A stretch of DNA of 64,000 nucleotides from JADZAI01 sp964390465 (GTDB lineage Bacteria; Pseudomonadota; Alphaproteobacteria; Micropepsales; Micropepsaceae), in NCBI GenBank assembly GCA_964390465.1, contig CAYMIJ010000004.1, positions 124,001 through 188,000 on the forward strand, given 5' to 3'. The stretch's first letter is position 1. The number at the start of each line of letters is the position of its first letter. Below the pieces are notes generated by a model. It did no database searches and was not told the DNA's origin. It worked only from the letters and a program-made list of their open reading frames with translations. Both the position numbers and the translations under genes were made by a program. This document shows, in pieces, positions 7,264 to 16,804 of this stretch.

Positions 7264-8601
7264 GTGTCCGCGCTGACAGACGCCATCACTGCCGTTCCTG
7301 AATTGACGGTTTTTGGCCGGGTTACTGCACTGCAGGGCCTCATGATCGAAATGACTTTCGGCATGCCGGTGCTGGCGGTCGGCTCGCGTGTGACTATTGA
7401 GGGTCTGCATGGCGAGGAAGTCCCCTGCGAAATCACCGGGTTTCGCAATGGCCGGGCGCTGGCGCTGCCATTTGGTCCGCTCGAAGGTGTCCGCATGGGA
7501 TGCCGTGCGACGCTTCAGGACAGTGCGCATCAGGTTTTCCCATGTGACGGCTGGCTGGGCCGGGTGATCGACGGCTTTGCGCGTCCGGTCGATGGGGCAG
7601 GCCAACTGCCGCAGGGCACAGTGCCCCGCGCTGTGCGGGCCTCGCCGCCGCCTGCCCATGCACGCGCCCGCGTCGGCGACCGGCTCGATCTGGGGGTCAG
7701 GGCGCTCAACTGCTTCACGACATGCTGCGAGGGTCAGCGCATGGGCATCTTCGCCGGTTCGGGTGTGGGTAAGTCCGTGCTGCTGTCGATGATGGCAAAA
7801 TATACCTCGGCCGATGTGATCGTGATCGGGCTGATCGGCGAGCGCGGGCGCGAGGTGAAAGAATTCATCGAGGAAGACCTGGGCGAGGAAGGGCTGAAGC
7901 GCGCGGTGGTGGTGGTTGCCACCTCTGACGAGGCGGCGCTGATGCGCCGTCAGGCCGCCTATCTGACATTAGCGACGGCTGAATATTTCCGCGATCAGGG
8001 CCTGAGCGTGCTGTGCCTGATGGATTCAGTGACGCGCTTTGCCATGGCGCAACGCGAGATCGGCCTCTCCTGCGGTGAGCCGCCCGCCGCCAAAGGCTAC
8101 ACGCCCACCGTCTTCTCGGAACTGCCGCGTCTGCTGGAACGGGCAGGACCAGGGGTTGCAGGTTCGGGAACCATTACCGGGCTTTTCACCGTGCTGGTTG
8201 ATGGCGATGACCATAACGAGCCCATCGCTGATGCCGTGCGCGGTATCCTCGATGGGCATATCGTGCTGGACCGCCGTATCGCCGAGCGGGGGCGTTTCCC
8301 GGCAGTCAATGTGCTGCGTTCGGTTTCGCGCACCATGCCGGCCTGCAATCCGCTTGAGGAACAGGCTCTGGTGATTGAGGCACGCCGGGCGATGGCCCTT
8401 TATGATGATATGGCTGAGCTGATCCGCTTGGGTGCGTATAAGAGTGGTTCTGACCCTGAAACTGACCGGGCCATCCTTCTCAACCCGGCGCTGGAGGCTT
8501 TTCTGGGCCAGCAGAAAGGCGAACAGGCTGGCCTTGGCACGTCATTTGCTGCGCTACGCGACGTTCTCCATTCGGGACAGACTGAGGGTCTGCATACATG
8601 A
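7264..8601 (+). CDS. fliI: Flagellar type III export ATPase FliI
   Basis: 445 aa from a GTG start. It is an F1-beta-like ATPase that powers export of flagellar rod, hook and filament subunits at the cytoplasmic face of the basal body. Walker A reads GIFAGSGVGKS at 161-171. Further on, LMDSVTRFAMAQREIGL and the GYTPTVFSELPRLLERAG stretch are typical of the FliI/YscN group. The last four bases overlap the start of fliJ, so the two are translationally coupled. A CtrA box precedes it, which fits an early flagellar class. Confidence 0.97.
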   Translation: MSALTDAITAVPELTVFGRVTALQGLMIEMTFGMPVLAVGSRVTIEGLHGEEVPCEITGFRNGRALALPFGPLEGVRMGCRATLQDSAHQVFPCDGWLGRVIDGFARPVDGAGQLPQGTVPRAVRASPPPAHARARVGDRLDLGVRALNCFTTCCEGQRMGIFAGSGVGKSVLLSMMAKYTSADVIVIGLIGERGREVKEFIEEDLGEEGLKRAVVVVATSDEAALMRRQAAYLTLATAEYFRDQGLSVLCLMDSVTRFAMAQREIGLSCGEPPAAKGYTPTVFSELPRLLERAGPGVAGSGTITGLFTVLVDGDDHNEPIADAVRGILDGHIVLDRRIAERGRFPAVNVLRSVSRTMPACNPLEEQALVIEARRAMALYDDMAELIRLGAYKSGSDPETDRAILLNPALEAFLGQQKGEQAGLGTSFAALRDVLHSGQTEGLHT

Positions 8602-9026
8602 AGTCGCGCAATACGCTGATCAAGCTGCACCGCTTCAGGGTCGACGAAGCCAAGACAAGGCTGAGCGGTCTGGAAGCGATGCGCGCCGAAATGGAGCGCA
8701 AGTCTGCCGAGCTTGACGCGCATCTGAGCGAAGAAGCCCGTCGTGCCACGGAAAGTGACATAGGGCGGTTCGCATACCCTTCGTTTGCCCGCTCGATCAA
8801 GGAACGCAAGGAACGGCTGGCGCAGTCGATCAGTGAATTGGAGCGGTCCATCTTTGAAGCGCGCATCGCCGTGCAGGACGCCTATCGAGAACTGAAGAAG
8901 TACGAGATCGCCGAGGAACAGCGCATCGCCCGTGAGGCAGAGCGTCTGGCCAAGATGGAGCAGAACGACGCTGACGAGCGCGCGGCCCAGCAATTCATCC
9001 GCAGCTCACGCAACAGCGTGTCCTGA
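8598..9026 (+). CDS. fliJ: Flagellar export chaperone FliJ-like protein
   Basis: 142 aa, almost wholly a charged antiparallel coiled coil rich in Glu, Arg and Ala, which is the FliJ fold. Sequence similarity within this family is low, so the call rests on the fold, the size and the ATGA overlap with fliI. FliJ sits in the centre of the FliI hexamer and escorts chaperones to FlhA. The gene ends five bases before the convergent DUF2207 gene. Confidence 0.85.
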   Translation: MKSRNTLIKLHRFRVDEAKTRLSGLEAMRAEMERKSAELDAHLSEEARRATESDIGRFAYPSFARSIKERKERLAQSISELERSIFEARIAVQDAYRELKKYEIAEEQRIAREAERLAKMEQNDADERAAQQFIRSSRNSVS

Positions 9027-9031
9027 GATTG

Positions 9032-10765
9032 TTACCAGCCGCGACCGCCGCCGCCGCCGCCACCACCGCCTGAAAATCCGCCCCCGCCGCTGAACCCGGA
9101 GCTTTTGCCCGGCGGTGAGGACGAGGAAGAAATGGCGCTCGACATGGCGTTGGAAATGGAATGGCTGAGTGCGCCAGCCCCGATGCCGTTGAAATTGCGC
9201 CCCGAATACCAGTTGGGGCGATAGACGTATTCCCCGCTTTGGTCGTGGACACGCATCTCACGCTCGAAGGTCTGGCTCCATGTGTGATCGACATCCAGAG
9301 CGAGCGCGTAGGGAAGGTATTTCTCAAACAGCTCCGGCGTCATCTCGGGTGGGTGCAGAACCTCCCACCGTTCTTTTTCTGCCGTGTCGAGGAACATGCG
9401 GAAGCCATCGACCTGATCGCGCAGTGCCTGACCCTTGACGGTCGGTGCCTTCATCAACCGGGCGAACACGAAGAGAATAACAACACCGACGGCGATGGCA
9501 GCAACCCCGACACCCGTCGCCAGGCTGAGCCGCGTGCTGGCGCTGAACCATGTCACGGCCCCAGCCGCGACAAGCACGATGCCGGCCAGAAAGAGCGGGC
9601 CGGTATTTTCATGGAAGCTCTTGCCGAGGTGGCGCAGTTGCAGCCGGGTATCAATCGCGTCCTTCGCCGCTTTGATGTCTTTCCAGTTTTCCTGTTTCAG
9701 CTCGATCGTTTCCTGTCCGTTGAACAGCCATTGGAAGGCTGATCGTTCAACGTCGTCGAGACGGTCTTCGTTTTTGCCGGTGCGCGTGAGCGTGAAGCTG
9801 CGCGACAGCCAGCCGGGTTCTTCATGGATGGTCAGTGTACCCTTCACCGCCATGCCAAGAATGGTGGCAGCGAAAATCTTGTTGTCGGATCCCATCTGGC
9901 GCAGATAGCGCGCCTCGCCTGGGTCGATGCCGTCAGGTGGTTCAAATAAGGGGATGATGGTGCCGCGCGGCGGATCACGCCCCCATTTGCGCCAAGAGCC
10001 ATAGAGAAGACCGCCAGAGAGCAGGAGGCCAAGAAAGCCGGTCAGCGCACTGAGGTTCTGCCATAGCCAGCGCCACAGCTTTTCAGTTGCACCCGGTTCC
10101 TGCAGGAAGCCTTTTGGCCATTCCACGGCAATGGACAGACCTTCAGATGCGCCGAGCGGCTTGTTCGTGACGGCATGGACTGCGCCGGGCTGGCCTTCGG
10201 AAATGGTGCCGTTGGAGGCTTTGGAGCCATATGCCCCTGTAAACAGGGCCATACGCCTGGCGCGTGCGCCCTGTGGCAGATGGATCGTGGCCGATGCGCT
10301 GTCGATTGGCCAGATCCAGCCATTGCCCGTTATGTTGAAATACAGCTCGTCGGCATCGCGGCCGTAGAAAATCTGATCGGTCGTGCGATAGGTGATCTCG
10401 TAGACATGCTTGCCGTAGGTCAGCAGCACATTCTTATCGCCGATACGCACTTCATAGCCGTTTGAAAAGGAATCGATGCGGAAGGGCTCGTCTTTACCGT
10501 CGCGCCTGACACCCAGCACCTCGAACCCGACTTCAACCGCATCGCCGTTATTGTCGGTGTAGCGGGTGGGAAACTCTCGGATGATGCCGCGCCGTATGTC
10601 CTGCAGCTCGACATTGAAGGTGATCGTCTCGCGTATGGTGAGCGAGGAATCCGCGTTCACCGTGATGTCGCTGTCGAACGAGATGATGCGTTCGCGCGCA
10701 CTGACGGGGCTGGCAGAGGCCAGCCCAGCCCAGACAATCAGAAGCCACGCGAGGACGCGGTTCAT
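9032..10765 (-). CDS. DUF2207 domain membrane protein with Gly-rich C-terminus
   Basis: 577 aa. An N-terminal signal peptide (cleavage after about SPVSA) leads into an extracytoplasmic DUF2207 domain starting at the ERIISFDSDI stretch. A membrane span near residues 235-255 (ALTGFLGLLLSGGLLYG) and a pair near 395-440 follow. The tail has serines and then FSGGGGFSGG repeats ending GRGW, the usual end of this family. DUF2207 proteins are almost always beside LemA, as here, where the lemA stop precedes this start by two bases. The pair's function is unknown. The Gly-rich tail is encoded by a run of CCG/GCC triplets on the plus strand. Confidence 0.9.
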   Translation of the reverse strand: MNRVLAWLLIVWAGLASASPVSARERIISFDSDITVNADSSLTIRETITFNVELQDIRRGIIREFPTRYTDNNGDAVEVGFEVLGVRRDGKDEPFRIDSFSNGYEVRIGDKNVLLTYGKHVYEITYRTTDQIFYGRDADELYFNITGNGWIWPIDSASATIHLPQGARARRMALFTGAYGSKASNGTISEGQPGAVHAVTNKPLGASEGLSIAVEWPKGFLQEPGATEKLWRWLWQNLSALTGFLGLLLSGGLLYGSWRKWGRDPPRGTIIPLFEPPDGIDPGEARYLRQMGSDNKIFAATILGMAVKGTLTIHEEPGWLSRSFTLTRTGKNEDRLDDVERSAFQWLFNGQETIELKQENWKDIKAAKDAIDTRLQLRHLGKSFHENTGPLFLAGIVLVAAGAVTWFSASTRLSLATGVGVAAIAVGVVILFVFARLMKAPTVKGQALRDQVDGFRMFLDTAEKERWEVLHPPEMTPELFEKYLPYALALDVDHTWSQTFEREMRVHDQSGEYVYRPNWYSGRNFNGIGAGALSHSISNAMSSAISSSSSPPGKSSGFSGGGGFSGGGGGGGGGRGW

Positions 10766-10767
10766 TT

Positions 10768-11331
10768 TCAGTTGAACGAGACCTTGGGCACGACGCGGTC
10801 AGCGTCGTTCTCGATCTCGAAATATTCGGCCTGCACGAAACGGGTGAGGCCGGCGATGATGTTCGAGGGCACGGTCTGGATGGCGGTGTTATAGTTGCGC
10901 ACCGCGCCGTTATAATAACGCCGTGCCAGATTGATCTGTTCTTCGGTGTTGGCCAGTTCGCGCTGGAGTTCCAGAAAGTTGGTGTTGGCCTTCAGTTCCG
11001 GATAGGCCTCTGCCACCGCCACGATCTTGCCGAGCAGGGCCGAGATCTGGCCTTCGGCCTTTGCACGTTCATCGGGGGTCGAGGCGGTTTGTGCCGCAGC
11101 GCGGGCGCGCGTCACTTCCTCGAACGTGCCCTTTTCGTGGGTGGCGTATCCCTTCACGGTTTCAACGAAATTGGGGATCAGATCGGCGCGGCGCTTCAAC
11201 TGTGTTTCAATGCCGCTCCAGCCTTCCTTCACAAGGTTCAGCAGGCGGATGAGGCCGTTATAGATGCCAACGCCCCACATCAGCACCACAGCGATAACGC
11301 CAAGCACGATGAGCCAAGTGTAATTTCCCAT
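10768..11331 (-). CDS. lemA: LemA family protein
   Basis: 187 aa: a short N-terminus, one membrane helix (LIVLGVIAVVLMWGVGIY) and a long helical cytoplasmic or periplasmic bundle. Conserved LemA text is visible, including RRADLIPNFVETVKGY and ANTEEQINLARRYYNGAVRNYN, and the end FEIENDADRVVPKVSF is close to the family pattern. It is the first gene of a two-gene operon with the DUF2207 protein. The role in bacteria is not established. Confidence 0.95.
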   Translation of the reverse strand: MGNYTWLIVLGVIAVVLMWGVGIYNGLIRLLNLVKEGWSGIETQLKRRADLIPNFVETVKGYATHEKGTFEEVTRARAAAQTASTPDERAKAEGQISALLGKIVAVAEAYPELKANTNFLELQRELANTEEQINLARRYYNGAVRNYNTAIQTVPSNIIAGLTRFVQAEYFEIENDADRVVPKVSFN

Positions 11332-11426
11332 GGGTGCTGCTCCATCATTTGAACGCCAGCCAAGGGTGGCGGCGCTTTCACTTCAGCAATGTGCCGGTAT
11401 CCGGGCCGTTAGGAAAGCCCTGTTAC

Positions 11427-12227
11427 TCACCGAAGGCCGTTCAGGCGTGTGTTCATCGGCGATTGTGTGACAGGCGCGGCAAGATTTTCTGCCAGTCGCG
11501 TGACACCAGCCGCCGCCGTGCCCGCAGGTGAACGTGTCAGATAAGGCATCTGGGCGCGGATGGCCTCGCGCACACGATTGTCACGCAGCACGATACCAGC
11601 CAGAGGCGGCGCCAGGCCAAGAAACTTCTTTGTCGCGTTCAGGAGCGCCTCATAGCTGCGCCGTCCATCTTCTGCGTCGGCCGCCATGTTAACGGCGATG
11701 TCGATATGCGGCGGCGCCTCGCTCTGCGAGAGCAGCTTGATCAGGGCATATGCGTCGGTCAGCGAGGTTGGCTCGTCGGTCAAGACGGTCAGCACACGCC
11801 CACAGGCAGCCGCCAGCTTCAGCGTCGCTGGATCGACACCGGCCGGCATGTCCAGCACGGTGGCATCATAATGCGCGGTGGCCAGCGGCAGGGCCTTGAT
11901 GATGATGTCGGCAGCTTCACCGCCATGACGGTGCAGTGCGCCACTGCCGGAACGCCCGGCAATCACGTCGAATCCTCCGCGTGTACCCGCCCCGCCACAG
12001 GCTGGCGTGACGGTGTCTGCGAGTGTCATCTGTCCGTTCATGAGCGTCACCAGATCACTTTTCGGGTGCAGACCAAGCTGGACATCAACATTGGCAAGGC
12101 CGGCATCAGCATCAATCAGCAGGGCGCGGCGCCCCGTCTGGCCCAATGACTGGGTGAGCGCGATCGCCAGAAAAGTCTTGCCGACCCCGCCTTTGCCGGA
12201 CGCCACCGCCACGGTCCATCCGGTCAT
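11427..12227 (-). CDS. flhG: MinD-like flagellar number regulator FlhG (FleN/YlxH)
   Basis: 266 aa ParA/MinD-family ATPase with a deviant Walker A, SGKGGVGKT at 10-18, followed by LLIDADAGLANVDVQLG, which is typical of FlhG. It lacks a clear MinD-type amphipathic membrane-targeting tail. FlhG works with FlhF to set the number and place of flagella. Its start overlaps the end of flhF by four bases. It is the last gene of the long minus-strand flagellar series; no strong terminator was seen in the 95 bases after it. Confidence 0.9.
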   Translation of the reverse strand: MTGWTVAVASGKGGVGKTFLAIALTQSLGQTGRRALLIDADAGLANVDVQLGLHPKSDLVTLMNGQMTLADTVTPACGGAGTRGGFDVIAGRSGSGALHRHGGEAADIIIKALPLATAHYDATVLDMPAGVDPATLKLAAACGRVLTVLTDEPTSLTDAYALIKLLSQSEAPPHIDIAVNMAADAEDGRRSYEALLNATKKFLGLAPPLAGIVLRDNRVREAIRAQMPYLTRSPAGTAAAGVTRLAENLAAPVTQSPMNTRLNGLR

Positions 12228-13249
12228 GATGGCTCTCCTGACTGAAGGCCGCCCGGCAATTCGTTGAGCACGCGGCGGGCGAGCAGAAAAGGATTCATGG
12301 GGGTGAGCGTTTCCGAAATGTAGGGCGTGAATGAAGCTTGCGCCAGAGCCAGGCGCGATGTGGAGAGCGCGTGGATCAGACCGCCAAGACGGCGTGAGAC
12401 ATCCAGCTTGGTTGCAATCACCCGGCGAACCCCGAGCGTACGAAAGAGCAGGGCGTAGTCTTCCAGATCACCACCGCCCAGTGCAGGTAAAACAGCCACG
12501 GCTTCTCCGTCGCAGCCAGTGATGGTTGCGTGCAGACCATCCATGTCGGCGCGGTCATAAGGATTGACGCCGGGTGTATCGACGATGATCGCGCGATCTG
12601 GGTTGGCTTCGCACAGCGCGGCAATGGTGTCTGCTGTAACGGCTTCAAGCGGCACACGGATTGTTTCAGCAAACGCCCCGAGCTGGCTCGCGGCACCTGC
12701 CGAGGTGTCGGTGGTGAGAAGCGTTGCTGCCTGACCCGCCAGCACGGCGCGTATGGCGAGCTTGGTCGCGCAGGCTGTCTTGCCAGCCCCGGGTGGGCCG
12801 ACCAGAACCAGCGGCTTCTCCAGTTCAGCGGGGAGTGGCCGAAAGATCAGCGCACCGTCGAGGGCACTGCCCAGCGCGTTCGAACCGGCCGTGTCGTCTG
12901 ACATGGCTGCCATGAGATGGCTGATGAGCGGTGCAGGCACTTCGTGGAACTGAAGCCGCGCGGCAATCTGTTCGTGTGTCCACACGTCGCGGTGCGGCGA
13001 TGCCTGCGCCGTTTCTTGCAACCGCCCGATCAACCTTTGTTCGAGGGCTGCCTCAAGCAATATCATGCGCTCGTCGGCTGCATCTGCGGATGCGTGCGGC
13101 TCAGTCAGGGCAGGCTCGGCAGCGGCGCGCACCTCGATGCCGCGCTTGCTGCGCTCGGAGGACAGGATGATGGCGTCATCGCCCATCTCGGCACGGACGC
13201 GGGCCATCGCCTCGGGCATGTCCGCCGCGATGAAGGTGCGCACGCGCAT
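12224..13249 (-). CDS. flhF: SRP-like GTPase FlhF
   Basis: 341 aa. The N-terminal B domain begins MRVRTFIAADMPEAMARV, the usual FlhF start (the helper segment that senses GDDAIILSS). A variable linker follows, then an NG domain with P-loop GPPGAGKT at 151-158, a DTPG G3 motif and a TKLD G4 motif. FlhF marks the site of flagellar assembly, normally at a pole. The gene sits between flhA (3-base gap) and flhG (4-base overlap), which is the common order. Confidence 0.93.
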   Translation of the reverse strand: MRVRTFIAADMPEAMARVRAEMGDDAIILSSERSKRGIEVRAAAEPALTEPHASADAADERMILLEAALEQRLIGRLQETAQASPHRDVWTHEQIAARLQFHEVPAPLISHLMAAMSDDTAGSNALGSALDGALIFRPLPAELEKPLVLVGPPGAGKTACATKLAIRAVLAGQAATLLTTDTSAGAASQLGAFAETIRVPLEAVTADTIAALCEANPDRAIIVDTPGVNPYDRADMDGLHATITGCDGEAVAVLPALGGGDLEDYALLFRTLGVRRVIATKLDVSRRLGGLIHALSTSRLALAQASFTPYISETLTPMNPFLLARRVLNELPGGLQSGEPS

Positions 13250-13252
13250 GGA

Positions 13253-15370
13253 TCAGACCTGACCCACCGACCTGAGACGTGCCGAGGGATGGATCTCCGC
13301 CTGACTCATCACCACGGTTTGCGGACGAACCCGTTCGATGATGGACCGCACAAAGGGGCGCACGGACGGACTGGTCAGCAGAACAGGTGCTTCCCCATCA
13401 AATGCCGCTTCATCGAATGAACGGCGTAGAGCTGCGATGAACTCCTGAAGCCGCGAGGGGGCCATGGCGAGCTGACGTTCTTCGCCCTGTCCGATGATCG
13501 ACTCGCCGAAAACCTGTTCCCACTGGGGCGACAGTGAGATGAGCGGCAATGAGGCCTGTCCGTGTGACGCGGCTTTGGAAAGCTGGCGGGCCAGACGGGC
13601 GCGGACATGCTCAGTCATCTGCATCGCCGTCTGCGCACGGCCAGCCATTTCAGCAATACCTTCCAGAATGGTCGGCAGGTCGCGGATGGAGACGCGCTCG
13701 GCCAGCAGCATCTGCAGGACGCGCTGCACCGTTGCCATCGAGACCTGCGAGGGGATGAGATCGTCAGCCAGTTTCTTGGTTTCCACAGGCAGATCGTCGA
13801 TCAGCTTCTTGGTCTCGGCATAGGATAGAAGCTCTGGCATGTTTTCTTTGAGAACTTCCGTCAGGTGCGTTGTCAGCACCGTCGCCGGGTCAACAATGGT
13901 GAGGCTGCGGAACGAGGCTTCCTCACGGTGCTCCTCGGCAATCCACATGGCGGGCAGGCCAAAGGCAGGTTCGGTAGTGACTGTGCCTGGCAGATCAATC
14001 GTGTCGCCACGCGGATCCATCACGAGCAGATGGCCAAGCTGTAGTGATCCGCGCCCGGCTTCCACTTCCTTGACCGAGATACGGTATTCGGTGCCGTCAA
14101 GCTGCATGTTATCAAGAATACGCACCGAGGGCATGACAAAGCCAAGGTCGGTTGCGATCTGACGGCGCAGCGCCTTGATCTGATCGGTCAGGCGATAGCC
14201 GCGCGCATCGTTGATGAGCGACAGCAGGCCGTAGCCTAGCTCGACCTTGAGCTGATCCATCGCCAGTGTGGCGCTGATGGGCTCCTCGGTTGGGGTGTGA
14301 GTTGTTGTTGTGTCGGACGCCGCCGCTAACTCTGACGCAATTGTCTTTTTGCGTTGTGCAGATGCCTTGAACGCGCCGTATCCGGCCACACCTGAAAGAC
14401 CCAGAAAGATAAGCGTCGGCACACCCGGCAGCAGAGCCATGATGCCGGTCATGAAAGACGCCATGCCCAGCGCTTGCGGGTAGTATGAGAGCTGGCCGAA
14501 CATGGCTTTGTCGGCGGCACCGTCGATGCCCGACTTTGAAACCATCAGACCAGCGGCGGTTGAGACGATCAGTGCCGGGATTTGAGAGACAAGGCCATCA
14601 CCAACGGTCAGCAATGTGTAGGTTTCAAGCGCCTTTACGAAGGGCATGCCTTCCTGACCGACGCCGATGACCAGCCCGCCAATGACATTGATGACGGTGA
14701 TGAGCAGACCGGCCACCGCATCGCCGCGCACGAACTTCGAGGCACCGTCCATCGCGCCGAAGAAGTTGGATTCTTCCTCAAGCCGCTTGCGGCGTGTGCG
14801 GGCTTCCTTCTCGTCGATCAAACCGGCGGAGAGGTCGGCATCAACGGCCATCTGCTTGCCCGGCATCGCATCCAGTGTGAAGCGGGCGCTGACTTCCGCG
14901 ATGCGGCTGGAACCTTTCGTGATGACCACGAAATTGACGATGACCAGAATGGCAAACACGATAATGCCGATGACAAAATTACCCTGCATCAGCAGGTTGC
15001 CAAAGGCCTGAATGACATGGCCAGCAGCGTCAGTGCCGTTATGACCTTCGCCAAGAATGAGGCGTGTGGAAGCCATGTTGAGCGCCAGACGCATCATGGT
15101 GGTGATCACCAGAATGGTGGGGAAGGCGCTCAGCTCCAGTGGCTGACGGATGAACAGCACCGTCATCAGGATCAGCACGGAACTCATGAACGAAAGGCCC
15201 AGCGCCGTGTCGAGCAGGAATGTTGGCAGAGGGAGCAGAAGAACAGAAAGAATGGCAATGATGCCGAACGGCAGCAGCAATTCGCCGCCGCGCAGCGACG
15301 ACAGCACGGATGCCCACGCGACAGCACCGCCTGACGTGCGCGCCTGCCCGGATGTAGCGATATCGCTCAT
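13253..15370 (-). CDS. flhA: Flagellar export gate protein FlhA
   Basis: 705 aa, the family length. The N-terminal half has about eight membrane helices. It contains the FHIPEP-region text ELSAFPTILVITTMMRLALN and TKGSSRIAEVSARFTLDAMPGKQMAVD, which are diagnostic. The C-terminal cytoplasmic domain (from about residue 370) docks export chaperones. It follows flbD after 31 bases and precedes flhF. Confidence 0.98.
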   Translation of the reverse strand: MSDIATSGQARTSGGAVAWASVLSSLRGGELLLPFGIIAILSVLLLPLPTFLLDTALGLSFMSSVLILMTVLFIRQPLELSAFPTILVITTMMRLALNMASTRLILGEGHNGTDAAGHVIQAFGNLLMQGNFVIGIIVFAILVIVNFVVITKGSSRIAEVSARFTLDAMPGKQMAVDADLSAGLIDEKEARTRRKRLEEESNFFGAMDGASKFVRGDAVAGLLITVINVIGGLVIGVGQEGMPFVKALETYTLLTVGDGLVSQIPALIVSTAAGLMVSKSGIDGAADKAMFGQLSYYPQALGMASFMTGIMALLPGVPTLIFLGLSGVAGYGAFKASAQRKKTIASELAAASDTTTTHTPTEEPISATLAMDQLKVELGYGLLSLINDARGYRLTDQIKALRRQIATDLGFVMPSVRILDNMQLDGTEYRISVKEVEAGRGSLQLGHLLVMDPRGDTIDLPGTVTTEPAFGLPAMWIAEEHREEASFRSLTIVDPATVLTTHLTEVLKENMPELLSYAETKKLIDDLPVETKKLADDLIPSQVSMATVQRVLQMLLAERVSIRDLPTILEGIAEMAGRAQTAMQMTEHVRARLARQLSKAASHGQASLPLISLSPQWEQVFGESIIGQGEERQLAMAPSRLQEFIAALRRSFDEAAFDGEAPVLLTSPSVRPFVRSIIERVRPQTVVMSQAEIHPSARLRSVGQV

Positions 15371-15401
15371 GGCAGAACCTCAAAAGCGGGCTGCATGATG
15401 C

Positions 15402-16781
15402 TTACCCTGCGGCGCGCAGATCAGCAGTGCCCGGCGGCGGTACGGCGACACCGGCGTCCGTGTATTCCTTCAGCTTGTTGCGCAGGGTGCGGATCGAGAT
15501 ACCAAGGATATTGGCGGCGTGGGTGCGGTTGCCCAGGCAGTGTGACAGCGTTTCAATGATGAGATCGCGTTCCATGTCGGCGACCGTTCGTCCAACAAAT
15601 GAGCGCGTGACACTTTCAGCTGCGGCAGCTGCGCGTGCGGTTGTTGTGTTATCGCGGGCCGTGATGGCATCTTCCACACGGCTGCCATCGGGCATGCGGA
15701 TGGCATCCGCCGTGATTTGCGGACCGCGCGCCAGCAGGACGGCGCGATGCATGGTATTTTCAAGCTCGCGCACATTGCCGCGCCAGCCGTGTGAGAACAA
15801 CGCAGACTCTGCGGTGGCATCGAAAGCCCGTTCGGGCACGCCATTGGCGGCTGAGTATTTGCGCACGAAATGCCGGGCAAGGGCGATGATGTCTTTCCGG
15901 CGCTCGCGCAAAGCAGGCAGGCGCAAATTGACGACATTCAGGCGATAGAGAAGGTCTTCGCGGAACGTGCCTGACTTGACCGCCTCGGCGAGGTCGCGGT
16001 TCGAGGTGGCGATGACGCGGATATTGACTTTCACCGGCTTGGTGCCGCCCACCCGGTCAATCTCACGTTCCTGAAGCGCGCGCAGCAGCTTGGCTTGCAG
16101 GCGGACATCCATTTCGCTGATTTCATCAAGCAGGAGCGTGCCACCATCGGCTTCTTCAAACTTGCCGACGCGCCGCGCCACGGCGCCAGTGAACGACCCC
16201 TTTTCGTGCCCGAACAATTCCGATTCCAGAAGATTTTCCGGGATCGCCGCGCAGTTCACGGAAATGAACGGCTTTTCGGCGCGGCTAGAACGGCGATGGA
16301 CAAAACGAGCAAGGACTTCCTTGCCTGTGCCGGACTCGCCGGTGATGAGGACAGAGGCATCGCTTGGCGCGATCTGTTCGGCCAGGGAGATGACACCCTG
16401 CATCGCGTTGTCTTCAAAGATCAGCTGATGGCTTTCATCAGCCACAGCTTCAAGCACCGCCGCGATGAGCGTGGCGTCGGGCGGCATCGGTACATATTCC
16501 TTCGCCCCAGCGCGGATGGCGTCAACCGCTGCACGCGCATCAGTGCCAATGCCGCAGGCGACGATCGGCACATGAAAGCGTTCCGCAGCCAGCATTGTGG
16601 TCAGCTCAGCGATGGGCTGGGTGACTTCCACCATCAACAGATCGGCCCCGCGCCCAGCACGCAGGTCAGCCATCGCCTGGTGGATGGTGGCGGCGCTCAC
16701 GACCTTGGCACCGTGGTCCATCGCGATTCTGGTGGCCGCGCCCAGCTGTCCGTTCAGGCTGCCCACAATCATAAGACGCAT
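15402..16781 (-). CDS. flbD: Sigma-54-dependent flagellar activator FlbD
   Basis: 459 aa. An N-terminal receiver-like domain (about 1-115) has lost the usual acidic pair (Gly7, Ser8), and position 52, normally the phospho-Asp, is Glu in LLMVEV. The AAA+ domain has Walker A GESGTGKE (about 147-154), a sigma-54 contact loop that reads GSFTGA rather than GAFTGA, and Walker B LLLDEIS. A Fis-type helix-turn-helix near the end reads THAANILGISIRTLRNKL. In Caulobacter FlbD, held in check by FliX, activates hook and filament genes and represses fliF. It lies in the fliF operon here as there. Two sigma-54 promoters lie upstream of the hook genes in this window. Confidence 0.95.
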   Translation of the reverse strand: MRLMIVGSLNGQLGAATRIAMDHGAKVVSAATIHQAMADLRAGRGADLLMVEVTQPIAELTTMLAAERFHVPIVACGIGTDARAAVDAIRAGAKEYVPMPPDATLIAAVLEAVADESHQLIFEDNAMQGVISLAEQIAPSDASVLITGESGTGKEVLARFVHRRSSRAEKPFISVNCAAIPENLLESELFGHEKGSFTGAVARRVGKFEEADGGTLLLDEISEMDVRLQAKLLRALQEREIDRVGGTKPVKVNIRVIATSNRDLAEAVKSGTFREDLLYRLNVVNLRLPALRERRKDIIALARHFVRKYSAANGVPERAFDATAESALFSHGWRGNVRELENTMHRAVLLARGPQITADAIRMPDGSRVEDAITARDNTTTARAAAAAESVTRSFVGRTVADMERDLIIETLSHCLGNRTHAANILGISIRTLRNKLKEYTDAGVAVPPPGTADLRAAG

Positions 16782-16804
16782 GATAGATTCCCCCGCGTAG
16801 CAGC

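Noticed and set aside
9040..9080. CCG/GCC triplet run as a microsatellite
   Set aside because: It encodes the Gly-rich tail normal for DUF2207 proteins.
11332..11426. A terminator between flhG and lemA
   Set aside because: A short CGCCA/TGGCG pairing exists but has only five pairs and no T tract.
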